The notes beneath the pieces were generated by a model. The model was not told where the DNA came from and ran no database searches. It saw nothing but the letters and a program-made list of their open reading frames with translations. From the NCBI GenBank assembly GCA_964433975.1, contig CAYSSS010000003.1:1-51520 (forward strand): DNA of 51,520 nucleotides. The letters are read 5' to 3'. A program made the position numbers and the translations under genes. Numbering within the stretch: the stretch's first letter is position 1; each line of letters opens with the position of its first letter. Shown one piece after another: positions 1 to 8,917 of this stretch. Source of the DNA: 2-01-FULL-45-10 sp964433975. GTDB taxonomy: Bacteria; Omnitrophota; Gorgyraeia; 2-01-FULL-45-10.

Positions 1-1
1 C

Positions 2-439
2 GAGATAGTTATAACCGACTTGCATAATTACGGCATGCCGTTTATCCGTTATAAAATAGGTGATTTAGGTGTAGCTACGAATAAAGTATGCTCTTGTGGC
101 AGAGGCCTGCCCCTCATTGATAAAATCGAAGGCAGAGTTCTGGATATAATAAAAACCCCAGATGGGCGAATCATTCCTGGTGAATTTTTTCCACATCTGA
201 TGAAAGAATTCAATGAAGTGAAACAATTTCAGGTTGTCCAGGAATATGCAGACAAATTAGATATAAAGATTGTAAAGGAGAAAGATTTATCTGAGGCGAG
301 ATTAACCCTTATGAAAAACGAAATCCACAAAGTTCTTGGAAAAAAAATATTGGTTGGTATTGATTTTGTTAAAGACATACCGCTGACAAAAACAGGGAAG
401 CTTAGGGTAACATTTTCAAAAGTGTCTACTGACGTGTAA
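2..439 (+). CDS. Phenylacetate-CoA ligase/CapK-like adenylate-forming enzyme, C-terminal part
   Basis: Only the last ~145 codons are present; the reading frame is open to the left edge, so the true start lies outside. The visible part is the end of the large subdomain and the small C-terminal subdomain of an ANL-superfamily ligase: YKIGDLG hinge-type motif, a CSCGRGLP segment typical of the PaaK/CapK branch, and a final KTGKLR motif carrying the Lys expected to contact the acyl-adenylate. CapK-like members are common in exopolysaccharide loci, where they are thought to activate an acyl group. A glycosyltransferase follows after 4 nt, so it is probably cotranscribed with the EPS genes. The substrate cannot be told from this fragment. 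Confidence 0.8.
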   Translation, partial: EIVITDLHNYGMPFIRYKIGDLGVATNKVCSCGRGLPLIDKIEGRVLDIIKTPDGRIIPGEFFPHLMKEFNEVKQFQVVQEYADKLDIKIVKEKDLSEARLTLMKNEIHKVLGKKILVGIDFVKDIPLTKTGKLRVTFSKVSTDV

Positions 440-443
440 AGGT

Positions 444-1619
444 GTGAATGAAGTGGATAAAAAAATTAATATAATGCATATAGTCTTCAGCTTAGAGTGT
501 GGTGGACTGGAGAAGGTGGCTATTGACTTGTCTGGAAAACTAAATGATGGCATATTCAATTCCTGCATATGCTGTATCGATGCATTCGGAGAGCTATCGG
601 ATGAAGCAAGGAAAAGAGAGGTAGAAGTTATTTTGGTAAAAAGAAAACCCGGCAAAGATATTATGTTGCCATTTAAGTTAGCGCATCTGGTCAAAGAGAA
701 AAGAATAGATTTAGTCCATACCCATAATATGGGACCACTTTTTTATGGAACATTGGCAAGTAAGCTGGCAGGGGTTCCTGTGATAATGAACACCCGTCAT
801 GGGCGCGAGAAAAAACGCGGAAATTCATATATATGGAATATGAACGATGCAGTTGTTGCAATCTCAGAGGATGCGAAAAAGGAAATGCTTAAATGTAACC
901 GCATAGATATTAAAAAAACTAAAGTAATTCATAATGGCATTGATACAGATAAGTATGCCTGCTTAGAAGATGGCTGCGAAGTTAGAAACGCGTTGAATAT
1001 TAACACTTCAACTTTTGTTGTTGGTACTGTAGCAAGGTTGTCCCCTGAAAAGGATCAGTTTACATTGATTGACGCGTTTTTAAAAGTAATCAATATAATG
1101 GATGATGCAAAACTAGTATTTGTCGGCGATGGGGCATTAAGAGAAGAGTTAATTAATTATGCGAAGAAGCTTGATGTTTACGATAAGATTATATTCTTAG
1201 GTTTTAGGGATAATGTCTTTAAGATTTTACCTACTTTTGATGTTTTTGCACTTTCTTCGCTCACGGAAGGGATTTCGCTGACATTACTGGAAGCCATGGC
1301 GATGAAGAGGCCGGTTGTGGTAACAAATGTCGGCGGTAACCCCGAGGTTGTGGTTGATGGAGTAACGGGCTTTTTAGTGCCGCCAAAAGAGCCAAAGGAG
1401 ATGGCAGGGGCTATCGCAGAGATTCTAAGGAACCCGGAATTATCTCAAAAAATGGGCGAGGCGGGGAGAAAGCGGGTTGAAGAAAAATTTAGTTTAGAAC
1501 TCATGGTAAAAGAATATAAAGATTTGTATAAAGAGTGTTTGGCGAGAAAGGGTATGGGATCAGCGTTAAATCCTAAGTATCATGAAAATATTGATAATCA
1601 CAAACTTATTTCCCAATAG
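444..1619 (+). CDS. GT4 family glycosyltransferase
   Basis: Protein of 391 residues with a GT-B fold of the GT4 family, expected to transfer a sugar from a nucleotide donor to a lipid-linked glycan at the cytoplasmic face of the membrane. The N-terminal acceptor domain has the glycine turn ECGGLEK near residue 20. The C-terminal donor domain has the EX7E motif (EGISLTLLE, about residues 275-283) followed by KRPVVVTNVGGNPEVV. The start is a GTG at 444, 4 nt after the ligase stop; another GTG lies three codons on, so the exact start is uncertain. Its 3' end overlaps the next glycosyltransferase by 38 nt, which indicates one operon. Donor and acceptor sugars cannot be deduced. Confidence 0.9.
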   Translation: MNEVDKKINIMHIVFSLECGGLEKVAIDLSGKLNDGIFNSCICCIDAFGELSDEARKREVEVILVKRKPGKDIMLPFKLAHLVKEKRIDLVHTHNMGPLFYGTLASKLAGVPVIMNTRHGREKKRGNSYIWNMNDAVVAISEDAKKEMLKCNRIDIKKTKVIHNGIDTDKYACLEDGCEVRNALNINTSTFVVGTVARLSPEKDQFTLIDAFLKVINIMDDAKLVFVGDGALREELINYAKKLDVYDKIIFLGFRDNVFKILPTFDVFALSSLTEGISLTLLEAMAMKRPVVVTNVGGNPEVVVDGVTGFLVPPKEPKEMAGAIAEILRNPELSQKMGEAGRKRVEEKFSLELMVKEYKDLYKECLARKGMGSALNPKYHENIDNHKLISQ

Positions 1620-2808
1620 CATCGAATCGACAAGAGGGATGTTTAATTTTCAGCAATTTAAAGCGCTGGCAAGTTTACCCAGTGTTGAGATTAAAGTTAT
1701 CGCTCCCGTGCCGTGGTTCCCCAGATTGAAGATAAAAAAGGAGTGGTATAGTTTTTCACTTATCCCTAAAAAAGAGACGATATCAGGTTTTGAGGTATAT
1801 CATCCGCGATATGTTGTTATCCCGAAGATATTACGGTTACTCGATGGCTTCGCGTTCTTTTTAGGGATTATGCGAACGGTTAAAGAAGTACAAAAAAAAT
1901 TCTCATTTGAGTGCATTCTGGTGACATGGGCGTATCCTGATGGATTTGGTAGTTTTTTAGCCGCCAAAGTACTTAAGAAACCGGTTATTATAAAAGTGCA
2001 TGGCTCTGATATAAATGTGCATACAAAATCCATGCTTCGTAAAAAAATGATATCTTATGCCCTAAGAAATAGTGATAAGGTTATAGCGGTAAGTAGTGCA
2101 CTAAAGGATCGGATGGTCAGGATCTGCGTGCCATCTGAAAAAATAGTAGTTATACCCAACGGGGTGAATACCGGTCTATTTAAGCCTATGGATCAGACGG
2201 AATGCCGCAGAAAGCTCGAGTTGTCTCTCGATAAGAAGATAGTCTTGTTCGTGGGAAATTTAGTTAAAATCAAAGGAGTGGAGACGTTAGTTAACGCGTT
2301 TGCGGGTTTACGGGTTAGCGGGTTGCTTGTTTTAGTGGGTAATGGACCGCTTGAAGGGACGCTTCGCGCAAAAGTCAAAGAGTTGGGAATGGAAGATCGG
2401 GTAATTTTCGCAGGACGCAAAGCACACGGCGAAATACGGTACTATATGAATGCATGCGACATATTTTGTTTACCCAGCCGCAATGAAGGATGTCCGAATG
2501 TATTGATCGAGGCCGTATCGTGCGGAAAGTACGTTGTTGCGACTAGGGTGGGAGGTATACCGGAGATAATAGAATCGGACAGGACAGGTATAATGGTCGA
2601 ACCCGATAGACCGACACAGCTGGCGGAAGCGATCAATAAGAGCCTTGAAATATCGCGCATTCCGGGAAGGACATCTTCAGAGAGAAGATCATATACGTGG
2701 AAGCAGAGTGCGGAGATGCTCAGCGAGGTATTGAATAATCTACCAAGTGAAAAAATAGACCGAACGGGGGGATTTGAGTTTGCGACTGTTGAGGAAATGC
2801 TGAAATGA
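1582..2808 (+). CDS. GT4 family glycosyltransferase
   Basis: 408-residue GT-B glycosyltransferase. It begins MKILIITNLFPN, a start typical of GT4 enzymes, with a flexible glycine-containing loop (STRGMF) near residue 20. In the donor domain are IPNGVNTGLF (about 193-202) and the EX7E motif EGCPNVLIE (about 302-310) followed by GGIPEII. The start codon lies 38 nt inside the previous gene and its stop overlaps the next start in an ATGA, so the three GT4 genes are translationally coupled. The last ~25 residues are poorly conserved-looking and may be disordered. Role: one sugar addition in EPS repeat-unit assembly; specificity unknown. Confidence 0.9.
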   Translation: MKILIITNLFPNSIESTRGMFNFQQFKALASLPSVEIKVIAPVPWFPRLKIKKEWYSFSLIPKKETISGFEVYHPRYVVIPKILRLLDGFAFFLGIMRTVKEVQKKFSFECILVTWAYPDGFGSFLAAKVLKKPVIIKVHGSDINVHTKSMLRKKMISYALRNSDKVIAVSSALKDRMVRICVPSEKIVVIPNGVNTGLFKPMDQTECRRKLELSLDKKIVLFVGNLVKIKGVETLVNAFAGLRVSGLLVLVGNGPLEGTLRAKVKELGMEDRVIFAGRKAHGEIRYYMNACDIFCLPSRNEGCPNVLIEAVSCGKYVVATRVGGIPEIIESDRTGIMVEPDRPTQLAEAINKSLEISRIPGRTSSERRSYTWKQSAEMLSEVLNNLPSEKIDRTGGFEFATVEEMLK

Positions 2809-3995
2809 ACATACTTTACCATCATAGAACGCAGGGCAAGTGGGCCGAAGGAGTTCATATACGCGAGATAACGAAGTCTTTTAGCTCGCTCGGGCATAAT
2901 GTGACCATAGTTTCGCCACCCGGCATAGAGATATATGATGACGAAGTAAGCGGCAGAAGCGGAAGGAAGGGCGTTATTAAAAATATATGGAGCGCGGTGA
3001 GCAGATCTTTACCGCAGTTTATATTTGAAATATCCGAATTATTGTACAACCTATATGCATCTAGCGAAATAGACAGCGTATTGTCGAAAAGCCGAATTGA
3101 TCTTATTTACGAGAGATACGCGTTCTTTTGTACTGCCGGCGTAAAAGCCGCCAAAAAGAGAAGAATTCCTTTTTTTCTCGAGGTCAATGAGGTAAGCGGC
3201 ATAGAAAGACAAAGAGGCCAGGCCATGGTAAGGCTGGCAGGCAGAATAGAGAGATCCGTTTTCGCCGATTGTGACGCCATATTTACAGTGTCAAACTTTT
3301 TAAAGAAAGAGATTCATAAAAGAGGCGTGCCGGAAAGCAAGATATTCGTCTTGCCGAATGCGATAAATGAAAATGACTTTAAAAAGCCCATAAAGAATCC
3401 TGAGATACCCGAAGCTGCGCGCGATAAGACAGTAATAACCTTCGTTGGCCATTTTTCCAAATGGGATAATCTTGACCTGTTTCTTGAGACTTACGCCAAA
3501 CTACTTTATGAGAAGAAAGATATATTTCTCTTTATTGTAGGAGATGGAGAGCTCAGGGCAGATCTGGAAAAGAAGGCGCGCGAGCTTAGAATCGACAAGG
3601 ACATACGTTTTTTCGGAAAGGTACCTCACTCAGAGATTATGTGTATATTAGGTGGCTCCGACATATGTGTAATACCACATTCCAATCCGTTCGGATCTCC
3701 TATAGTGCTTTTTGAGTATATGGCAATGGGTAAGCCTGTAGTGGCTCCGCGCCTTGGCCCGATTGAAGATGTGATAACTGATGGCCATAATGGTGTCATG
3801 TTCGAGCCCGGTAATAAGGATTCGTTACAGAAAGCGCTTGCCGATCTGATTCAGTACCCCAAGAAACGCGAAGCTATCGGAAGAGAAGCGTTGAAAACAG
3901 TGCAGGAAAAGCATACATGGGAAAAGAATGCCCGGAAGATAATTGAGATTGTTTCGGTCTCTTCGTGCCCTCACAATGACGATGGGGATAAATAA
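2805..3995 (+). CDS. GT4 family glycosyltransferase with repeat-derived tail
   Basis: 396-residue GT-B enzyme starting MNILYHHRTQGKWAEGVHIRE, like GT4 proteins of the WbuB/capsule type. The donor domain has LPNAINENDF near residue 185 and PFGSPIVLFEYMAMGKPVVAP near 293-313. In this EX7E region the first Glu is replaced by Phe, which several GT4 subfamilies tolerate, and the second Glu is kept. It starts in an ATGA overlap with the preceding gene. The last ~15 residues (from about VSVSS to the end) are encoded by a REP-like palindrome at 3945-3982 rather than by conserved coding sequence. The next gene starts 3 nt after its stop. Confidence 0.88.
   Translation: MNILYHHRTQGKWAEGVHIREITKSFSSLGHNVTIVSPPGIEIYDDEVSGRSGRKGVIKNIWSAVSRSLPQFIFEISELLYNLYASSEIDSVLSKSRIDLIYERYAFFCTAGVKAAKKRRIPFFLEVNEVSGIERQRGQAMVRLAGRIERSVFADCDAIFTVSNFLKKEIHKRGVPESKIFVLPNAINENDFKKPIKNPEIPEAARDKTVITFVGHFSKWDNLDLFLETYAKLLYEKKDIFLFIVGDGELRADLEKKARELRIDKDIRFFGKVPHSEIMCILGGSDICVIPHSNPFGSPIVLFEYMAMGKPVVAPRLGPIEDVITDGHNGVMFEPGNKDSLQKALADLIQYPKKREAIGREALKTVQEKHTWEKNARKIIEIVSVSSCPHNDDGDK
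3945..3982 (+). repeat. REP-like palindrome, copy 1 (inside glycosyltransferase 3' end)
   Basis: Matches the pattern GAGATTG(C/T)TTCG ... CTC(G/A)CAATGACG shared by six sites in the window. Here both arm positions have changed together (ATTGT pairs with ACAAT), a compensatory change that argues for a selected or recently mobile palindrome. It supplies the C-terminal codons of the glycosyltransferase. Confidence 0.6.
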
Positions 3996-3998
3996 GGT

Positions 3999-5150
3999 AT
4001 GATTAAATCTATATTCTGGGTTTTAATAGTCTTGATTTTCTATACATATCTTGGCTATCCTTTGATACTTTGGATATTGACTATTTTTTTTTCTAGACCT
4101 ATTAAGAAAGAAAATATCACCCCATCGGTGAGTTTGATAATCTCTGCTTATAATGAAGAGAAATTCATAGAACAAAAGATTAGAAATTGTTTAGAATTAG
4201 ACTATCCAAAAGATAAACTAGAGATAATTATCGCTTCAGATTGCTCGTCGGATAAAACTGATGAAATCGCAGCCTGCTATAAAGATAAAGGAATAAAGCT
4301 TATACGCTTGGATAATAGGGGAGGGAAAACCGCTGTTCAAAATAGGGCATCCGAAGCGGCTGATGGGGAGATATTGATCTTTTCAGACGCGAACTCAATG
4401 TATCAAACGGACGCGATAAGAAATATTGTAAAGGGATTTGCTGATGCATCTGTTGGATGCGTGGGAGGCAAATTTATATATCAGAAACCTAAAGGATCTT
4501 CTTTTGGGGAGGAAAAAAGATTGCTTGGAAAATTCGAGCAGGCCGTCAGAAAAAATGAGGACGACATAACTACGCAAATTGGTGTTAGGGGAGGTTTTTA
4601 CGCTGTAAGGAGTAGTTTATATAGCGCCCTGGAGGTAGATCTGGTAAGCGATTTTGGGCTTCCTTTGAGGGTAATAAAAAAAGGATTCAGAGTAATTTAT
4701 GAACCGAATGCCGTAGCTTATGAAGAGACTGTTTCATCTATAGGGGAAGAGTTTAAAAGAAAAGTCAGGACTATTAGCCAGGGGTGGCCGGTATTATTTA
4801 ATAAGAGATTTGAGTTGAGCTCTTTATTGAATCCGTTTAAGTATGGTTTTATTTCGCTCCAGTTGTTTTCTCATAAGGTACTGAAGTGGGTAGCGCCTGT
4901 TTTTTTGGTAGCACTTTTAGTAATTAATACATGTTTATTTCCCATGGGATACATTTATAAAATTTGTATGGAAATGCAGGTTATTTTTTATATTTTAGCT
5001 GTTACTGGAGCTATGTTGAGAAATAAAAAAAGAAAATTCAAAGTGTTTTATTTGCCATTTTATTTTTGTTTAATGAATCTTGCAGCAATAGTAGGATTTT
5101 GGCAGTTTGCCCATGGTAACGTAAAAGTAGTATGGAATCCCAGACAGTGA
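3999..5150 (+). CDS. Membrane-anchored GT2 family glycosyltransferase
   Basis: 383 residues. An N-terminal membrane segment (about 5-27) is followed by a GT-A fold GT2 domain: VSLIISAYNEEKFIEQKI (about 44-61), IIASDCSSDKT, and the DXD-like SDAN near residue 129. RTISQGW (about 255) stands where processive enzymes carry QxxRW. The C-terminal ~100 residues hold three or more hydrophobic segments. This layout fits enzymes such as IcaA/BcsA-like synthases or membrane-bound EPS glycosyltransferases. The gene and the next one are visibly richer in A+T than the preceding two, suggesting a different origin from the flanking EPS genes. Spacing to the previous stop is 3 nt. Confidence 0.87.
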   Translation: MIKSIFWVLIVLIFYTYLGYPLILWILTIFFSRPIKKENITPSVSLIISAYNEEKFIEQKIRNCLELDYPKDKLEIIIASDCSSDKTDEIAACYKDKGIKLIRLDNRGGKTAVQNRASEAADGEILIFSDANSMYQTDAIRNIVKGFADASVGCVGGKFIYQKPKGSSFGEEKRLLGKFEQAVRKNEDDITTQIGVRGGFYAVRSSLYSALEVDLVSDFGLPLRVIKKGFRVIYEPNAVAYEETVSSIGEEFKRKVRTISQGWPVLFNKRFELSSLLNPFKYGFISLQLFSHKVLKWVAPVFLVALLVINTCLFPMGYIYKICMEMQVIFYILAVTGAMLRNKKRKFKVFYLPFYFCLMNLAAIVGFWQFAHGNVKVVWNPRQ

Positions 5151-5164
5151 ACGTGAGGTAAAAA

Positions 5165-5692
5165 ATGAAAAAAGAAAATAACCGCTATTTTTTGGAAGTT
5201 TTAAGGTATGGATTCGGTTTAAAGGCACTTAAATCAATGATTCAAAAATACGCCTGGTATGTACATGATCATATAGTGCCCTTAGCACAGATGGAACTTA
5301 AAGATAATATAAGAATACACCCAACCGCATCATTACGCTGTGGTAAGAGCATATTTTTAGGAAAAAACTCTCATATCAACCAGTATTGTTGTATTTGGGC
5401 AAGCCCTAATTCAAAGATCGTATTGGGTGATAACCTGTTAATGGGGCCTGGCGTCAAAATTTTTTCTTCAAACCATGGTCACTTAAAGGATAGTCTCATA
5501 AATTCCCAGGAATGGGTAGAAAAGAACGTAGTCATAGGTAATGATGTTTGGTTAGGTGCAAATGTAGTAGTTATGCCCGGAGTAAAAATCGGAGACGGCG
5601 CTATAATTGCCGCAGGAGCTGTAGTGACTAAAGAAATCCCTTCGTATTCCATTGCCGCGGGAGTTCCGGCCCAAGTAATAAAGTTAAGGTAA
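5165..5692 (+). CDS. Hexapeptide-repeat O-acetyltransferase
   Basis: 175 residues of left-handed beta-helix type (WbbJ/maltose acetyltransferase family). Hexad repeats are clear from about residue 55, ending in the usual NDVWLGANVVVMPGVKIGDG and GAVVTKEIPSYSIAAGVPAQVIK. The likely catalytic His is in FSSNHGH (about residue 104). It probably adds an acetyl group from acetyl-CoA to an EPS sugar. A Shine-Dalgarno-like GAGGTAAAA precedes the ATG, 14 nt after the previous stop. It is A+T-rich like the GT2 gene. The acceptor sugar is unknown. Confidence 0.9.
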   Translation: MKKENNRYFLEVLRYGFGLKALKSMIQKYAWYVHDHIVPLAQMELKDNIRIHPTASLRCGKSIFLGKNSHINQYCCIWASPNSKIVLGDNLLMGPGVKIFSSNHGHLKDSLINSQEWVEKNVVIGNDVWLGANVVVMPGVKIGDGAIIAAGAVVTKEIPSYSIAAGVPAQVIKLR

Positions 5693-5696
5693 AAAG

Positions 5697-6848
5697 ATGC
5701 TAAAAAATGTACATATTTGGATTCCAGGTTATATTAAGCAGGCCTTAAAGCCTAAAAGCGGTTTAGCCGCAAAGCGGCCGACACATATTATATTTTGCAT
5801 TGCTGACCATTTTGAGCCGAGGAGGGGGAAGGTGGCAATAGAAAAAGAGCTCGAGCGCGTGGATAAGTGGCTATCGAAATATGAGCCATTAGCTGAACGC
5901 CACTGGGCCGGGGACGGTAAGATACTGCAGTATACGTTCTTTTACCCGATAGATGAGCATACTCCGGAGGTTTTTGAAAAAATATCCCGGTTCTGTGAAA
6001 AAGGTTTCGGAGAGATAGAAGTGCACTTGCATCACGATAATGACACGGAGGCCTCTCTTCGTAAAAAACTTGAGCATGCTAAGGATATCTTCGGTAAACG
6101 TCATTACGGATTTGTACATGGCAACTGGTCTTTGGGCAATTCCAGAAAAGACGGAAAGTGGTGTGGCGTTAATAACGAGCTTGCGGTATTAAAAGAGACC
6201 GGCTGCTACGCAGATTTCACCCTGCCGTCCGCTCCGTCCGAAACGCAGACGCGGAAGATAAACAGCATCTACTACGCGAAAGATACCGGAGCTCCAAAGC
6301 CTCATGATTTTGGTATCGATGTTGAAGTCGGTAAGACACCATTTGATGGCCTTATGTTGATCCAGGGGACTCTATCGTTAAACTGGAAGAGTCGAAAGTT
6401 TGGAGTTATCCCGAAGATCGAAAATAGCGAAATATCTTTTAATAATCCACCTACAGCTGAGCGCATAGATTTATGGATAAAGCAGGGTGTAGGCGTAAAG
6501 GGTAAGCTGGACTGGGTTTTTGTTAAGGTACATACGCATGGGGCGCAGGATGACAATTTAAAAGATGATTATTTTAAAAACCTTGAGGCGATGTTCGATT
6601 GTTTAGAGAAAAAATATGATGACGGTATAAATTTCAAGCTTCATTATGTGACAGCAAGAGAGATGTATAATATCGTAAAGGCTGCCGAAGCGGGCGAGAG
6701 TGGAGATCCGGAAGAATACAGAAACTATTTGATCGTTTCTAATGCTAAAAAAGAGAATGCTTCGGCCCCTTCGGGGCCTAGCAATGACGGATTAACCCCT
6801 TCGGGTACAGTCCCTATTTTTCCTCGAGATGACGAATATGAAAAATAA
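5697..6848 (+). CDS. Polysaccharide-deacetylase-like protein of EPS/exosortase loci
   Basis: 383 residues, no signal peptide or membrane segment. Short motifs suggest the NodB-like TIM-barrel metal site: IADHFEPRRG (about 33-42), LHHDND (about 114-119), FVHGNW (about 138-143) and a late HTHG (about 280-283). The overall family is not one I can name with certainty; similar unnamed proteins accompany exosortase-linked EPS clusters. A role in N-deacetylation or another hydrolytic edit of the polymer is inference. The last ~35 codons, from about AKKENAS on, run through a REP-like palindrome (6753-6790) and look like appended sequence. Its stop lies inside the start region of the next gene. Confidence 0.6.
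   Translation: MLKNVHIWIPGYIKQALKPKSGLAAKRPTHIIFCIADHFEPRRGKVAIEKELERVDKWLSKYEPLAERHWAGDGKILQYTFFYPIDEHTPEVFEKISRFCEKGFGEIEVHLHHDNDTEASLRKKLEHAKDIFGKRHYGFVHGNWSLGNSRKDGKWCGVNNELAVLKETGCYADFTLPSAPSETQTRKINSIYYAKDTGAPKPHDFGIDVEVGKTPFDGLMLIQGTLSLNWKSRKFGVIPKIENSEISFNNPPTAERIDLWIKQGVGVKGKLDWVFVKVHTHGAQDDNLKDDYFKNLEAMFDCLEKKYDDGINFKLHYVTAREMYNIVKAAEAGESGDPEEYRNYLIVSNAKKENASAPSGPSNDGLTPSGTVPIFPRDDEYEK
6753..6790 (+). repeat. REP-like palindrome, copy 2
   Basis: Outer arms GAGAATGCTTCG / TAGCAATGAC with a perfect inner stem GGCCCC-TTC-GGGGCC at 6764-6778. It lies inside the coding sequence of the deacetylase-like protein. A second small hairpin, ACCC-CTTC-GGGT, follows at 6795-6806. Confidence 0.7.
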
Positions 6849-8916
6849 AATCATAATATTTGTAATAACATTGATAGCGCTTGGATTTGTGGTGGGATGC
6901 GCTAAGGTGGGTTCGGGGCGGCTTAGTGGCAAACCCGGCCAGCTTTCAAATTTTGAAAATATCAAAATTTGGGATATATCGCCTGAGACCGGATTCGATA
7001 TAAAGCTTTCAGGGGAGTATGTTACAGAGGGGGCGCATTCGCTTAAGGTAGTCTATCCCGTAGGCGGCCTGCCCAGCATCAATACAAAGAAGCTCCCGCG
7101 TGAATGGGGAGAGTATGACTCTTTTGCCTTCGATGTATTCAACCCCCAGGGTAGAGATATAGATTTTGTAGTCCGCCTTGACGATAAATACAAAAAGAGA
7201 GTGAATATCCCGTATATATTGAAGCCTGGGATGAATAATGTGAGTATATCGAAAGGTCTGATTGGCCGCTCAATAAACGCTTCTGAAATATACAGGGTAG
7301 TCCTGTATATAAAAGAGCCAAGGGAACGAGTTACCCTGTATTTTGATAACATGAGACTTGTTGGCATGAAAGATGGCGTTCGTGAGGGTAGTGCCGGAAC
7401 AGTGCAGCAACTCGTGCTTGCAGAATCCCAGGAGATGATAACGAAAGAGACATTTGCTCCCATTGTAATAGAGAGCTTACTGCCTATTAGAGGTTCAATA
7501 AAGGTAAATGCCGCCAGGATAAATGGCCCAATTTCGAAACAAAGGCTTTTTGTCTCAAATGGAGTGCCGTTCTGTCCGGGACAGCTTAAGGATGAGAAGA
7601 ATTTCGCCGTGTTCAACGCGGAAGGTAAAGAGATTCCTATTGCCATGAAGGTTTTGGCGAGATGGCCTCAGGATGGATCGATAAGGTCGCTTCTTGTTCA
7701 GTTCGAGGCCGAAATTCCGCATAAGTATAAGCAGCTTTATATGAGGTGGGGAGAGTCGGGAACCCTGAATGATCAAAAGCCGAAAGACGTTACATGGATA
7801 CTACCTGAAGCAATCCTGCTTCTTCCTCCAGAGTGGTTATCGGCGTCGATGGTTACGGACGAACAGATCCCGTTTGGCAAACAACCTTTTCCTAAATATG
7901 ACGATAATATTGCAAAGGTATACACTAAATTAAAGACTATCAAGTGGACTGATAATGTGGGCAAGGATGGCTATTATGATACGCCGCATGTCTTCTATCA
8001 GATCTTCTCGAGAAGCGGGAATGATGACTATTTTAGATTCGCGCGTAGTGAAGCTGTTCATTATCGTGATGACCAGCTCATCCAGGATGGTCTGGAGAAA
8101 GGCAGAGCATTAGTTTCTTCTAAGACTCGCTATGTATACGTACAGGCGCTCATGGATGATTACCTTTTGACGGGAGACGAGAGGTCACTCAATATGGCAG
8201 GAGCTATGGCAAGATTTCTTATGAAAAGCTTTCCTCCTGAAAAAGGCTTCTATGCCAAAAACGATTCTAAATTTTGGACAGAGAGAGAGGCAGCTTTTCC
8301 GCTTCTGGGCGCTATGAGTTATTATGAGCTCACGGGTGATAAGGAGTGCCTTGAGTATTCCAGTAAACTCGTGCAGAATCTCTATAAGACGCAATACCAG
8401 TGGCCCGGCCGCGGAGGATTCATCCATAACCTTTATTCACATGATACGGAGGAGGGCGCAAGGAAAGATGAGTATGGTGGTTCGCCCTTTATGACAGGCT
8501 TGCTCCTCGAAGGAATAGTAAAATACCATCGTCTTACAAATAGTAATATCGCAAAAGACTCTATATTCAGGGCGCTTGATTGGATCATGAATGAAGGCAT
8601 CTCCTCGGATGGGGACTCCATTAATTATCTGACATGCGATGCGAGGCGATATGAGGGCGTCCCCGATCTTAACTTGCTCGTTGTGCATGCGTTCGGATAT
8701 GGATATATGATAAGCGGCGGTGAGAGGAAGGATTTTCTGAATATGGGCAACAAACTATTCGAGCGCGGTGTAAATAGCGCTTATCTCGGGACGCGCAAGC
8801 ACTTTAATCAAAATTACCGTTCAAGCGGACATTTCTTAAGCTATATAGTGCCTACAAAAGAAAAAGAGATTGCTTCGCCCGCCACCTTCGGTGGCGAGGC
8901 TCGCAATGACGGGTAA
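6838..8916 (+). CDS. Large predicted lipoprotein, glycan-lyase-like (RIFT barrel plus alpha/alpha toroid)
   Basis: 692 residues from the ATG at 6838 (an in-frame ATG at 6829 adds three residues). The N-terminus is a lipoprotein signal, GFVVGC, with Cys21 as lipidation site. Residues ~30-180 look like a carbohydrate-binding-type beta domain. Residues ~205-310, including FVSNGVPFCPGQLKD and ARWPQDGSIRSLLVQF, resemble the N-terminal RIFT-barrel domain of exo-rhamnogalacturonan-lyase-like proteins. Residues ~400-670 are helical with Trp/Tyr-rich segments, consistent with an alpha/alpha toroid. I infer an envelope-anchored glycan-degrading or glycan-editing enzyme for the locally made polymer; the family match is from memory of motifs. 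The last ~18 residues are encoded by REP copy 3. Confidence 0.65.
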   Translation: MKNKIIIFVITLIALGFVVGCAKVGSGRLSGKPGQLSNFENIKIWDISPETGFDIKLSGEYVTEGAHSLKVVYPVGGLPSINTKKLPREWGEYDSFAFDVFNPQGRDIDFVVRLDDKYKKRVNIPYILKPGMNNVSISKGLIGRSINASEIYRVVLYIKEPRERVTLYFDNMRLVGMKDGVREGSAGTVQQLVLAESQEMITKETFAPIVIESLLPIRGSIKVNAARINGPISKQRLFVSNGVPFCPGQLKDEKNFAVFNAEGKEIPIAMKVLARWPQDGSIRSLLVQFEAEIPHKYKQLYMRWGESGTLNDQKPKDVTWILPEAILLLPPEWLSASMVTDEQIPFGKQPFPKYDDNIAKVYTKLKTIKWTDNVGKDGYYDTPHVFYQIFSRSGNDDYFRFARSEAVHYRDDQLIQDGLEKGRALVSSKTRYVYVQALMDDYLLTGDERSLNMAGAMARFLMKSFPPEKGFYAKNDSKFWTEREAAFPLLGAMSYYELTGDKECLEYSSKLVQNLYKTQYQWPGRGGFIHNLYSHDTEEGARKDEYGGSPFMTGLLLEGIVKYHRLTNSNIAKDSIFRALDWIMNEGISSDGDSINYLTCDARRYEGVPDLNLLVVHAFGYGYMISGGERKDFLNMGNKLFERGVNSAYLGTRKHFNQNYRSSGHFLSYIVPTKEKEIASPATFGGEARNDG
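8866..8912 (+). repeat. REP-like palindrome, copy 3
   Basis: GAGATTGCTTCG ... CTCGCAATGACGG with an inner stem GCCACC-TTC-GGTGGC. It encodes the C-terminus of the upstream lipoprotein. Its GGCGAGG (8893-8899) is also placed to act as a Shine-Dalgarno for an ATG at 8906 of the next gene. Confidence 0.75.
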
Positions 8917-8917
8917 A

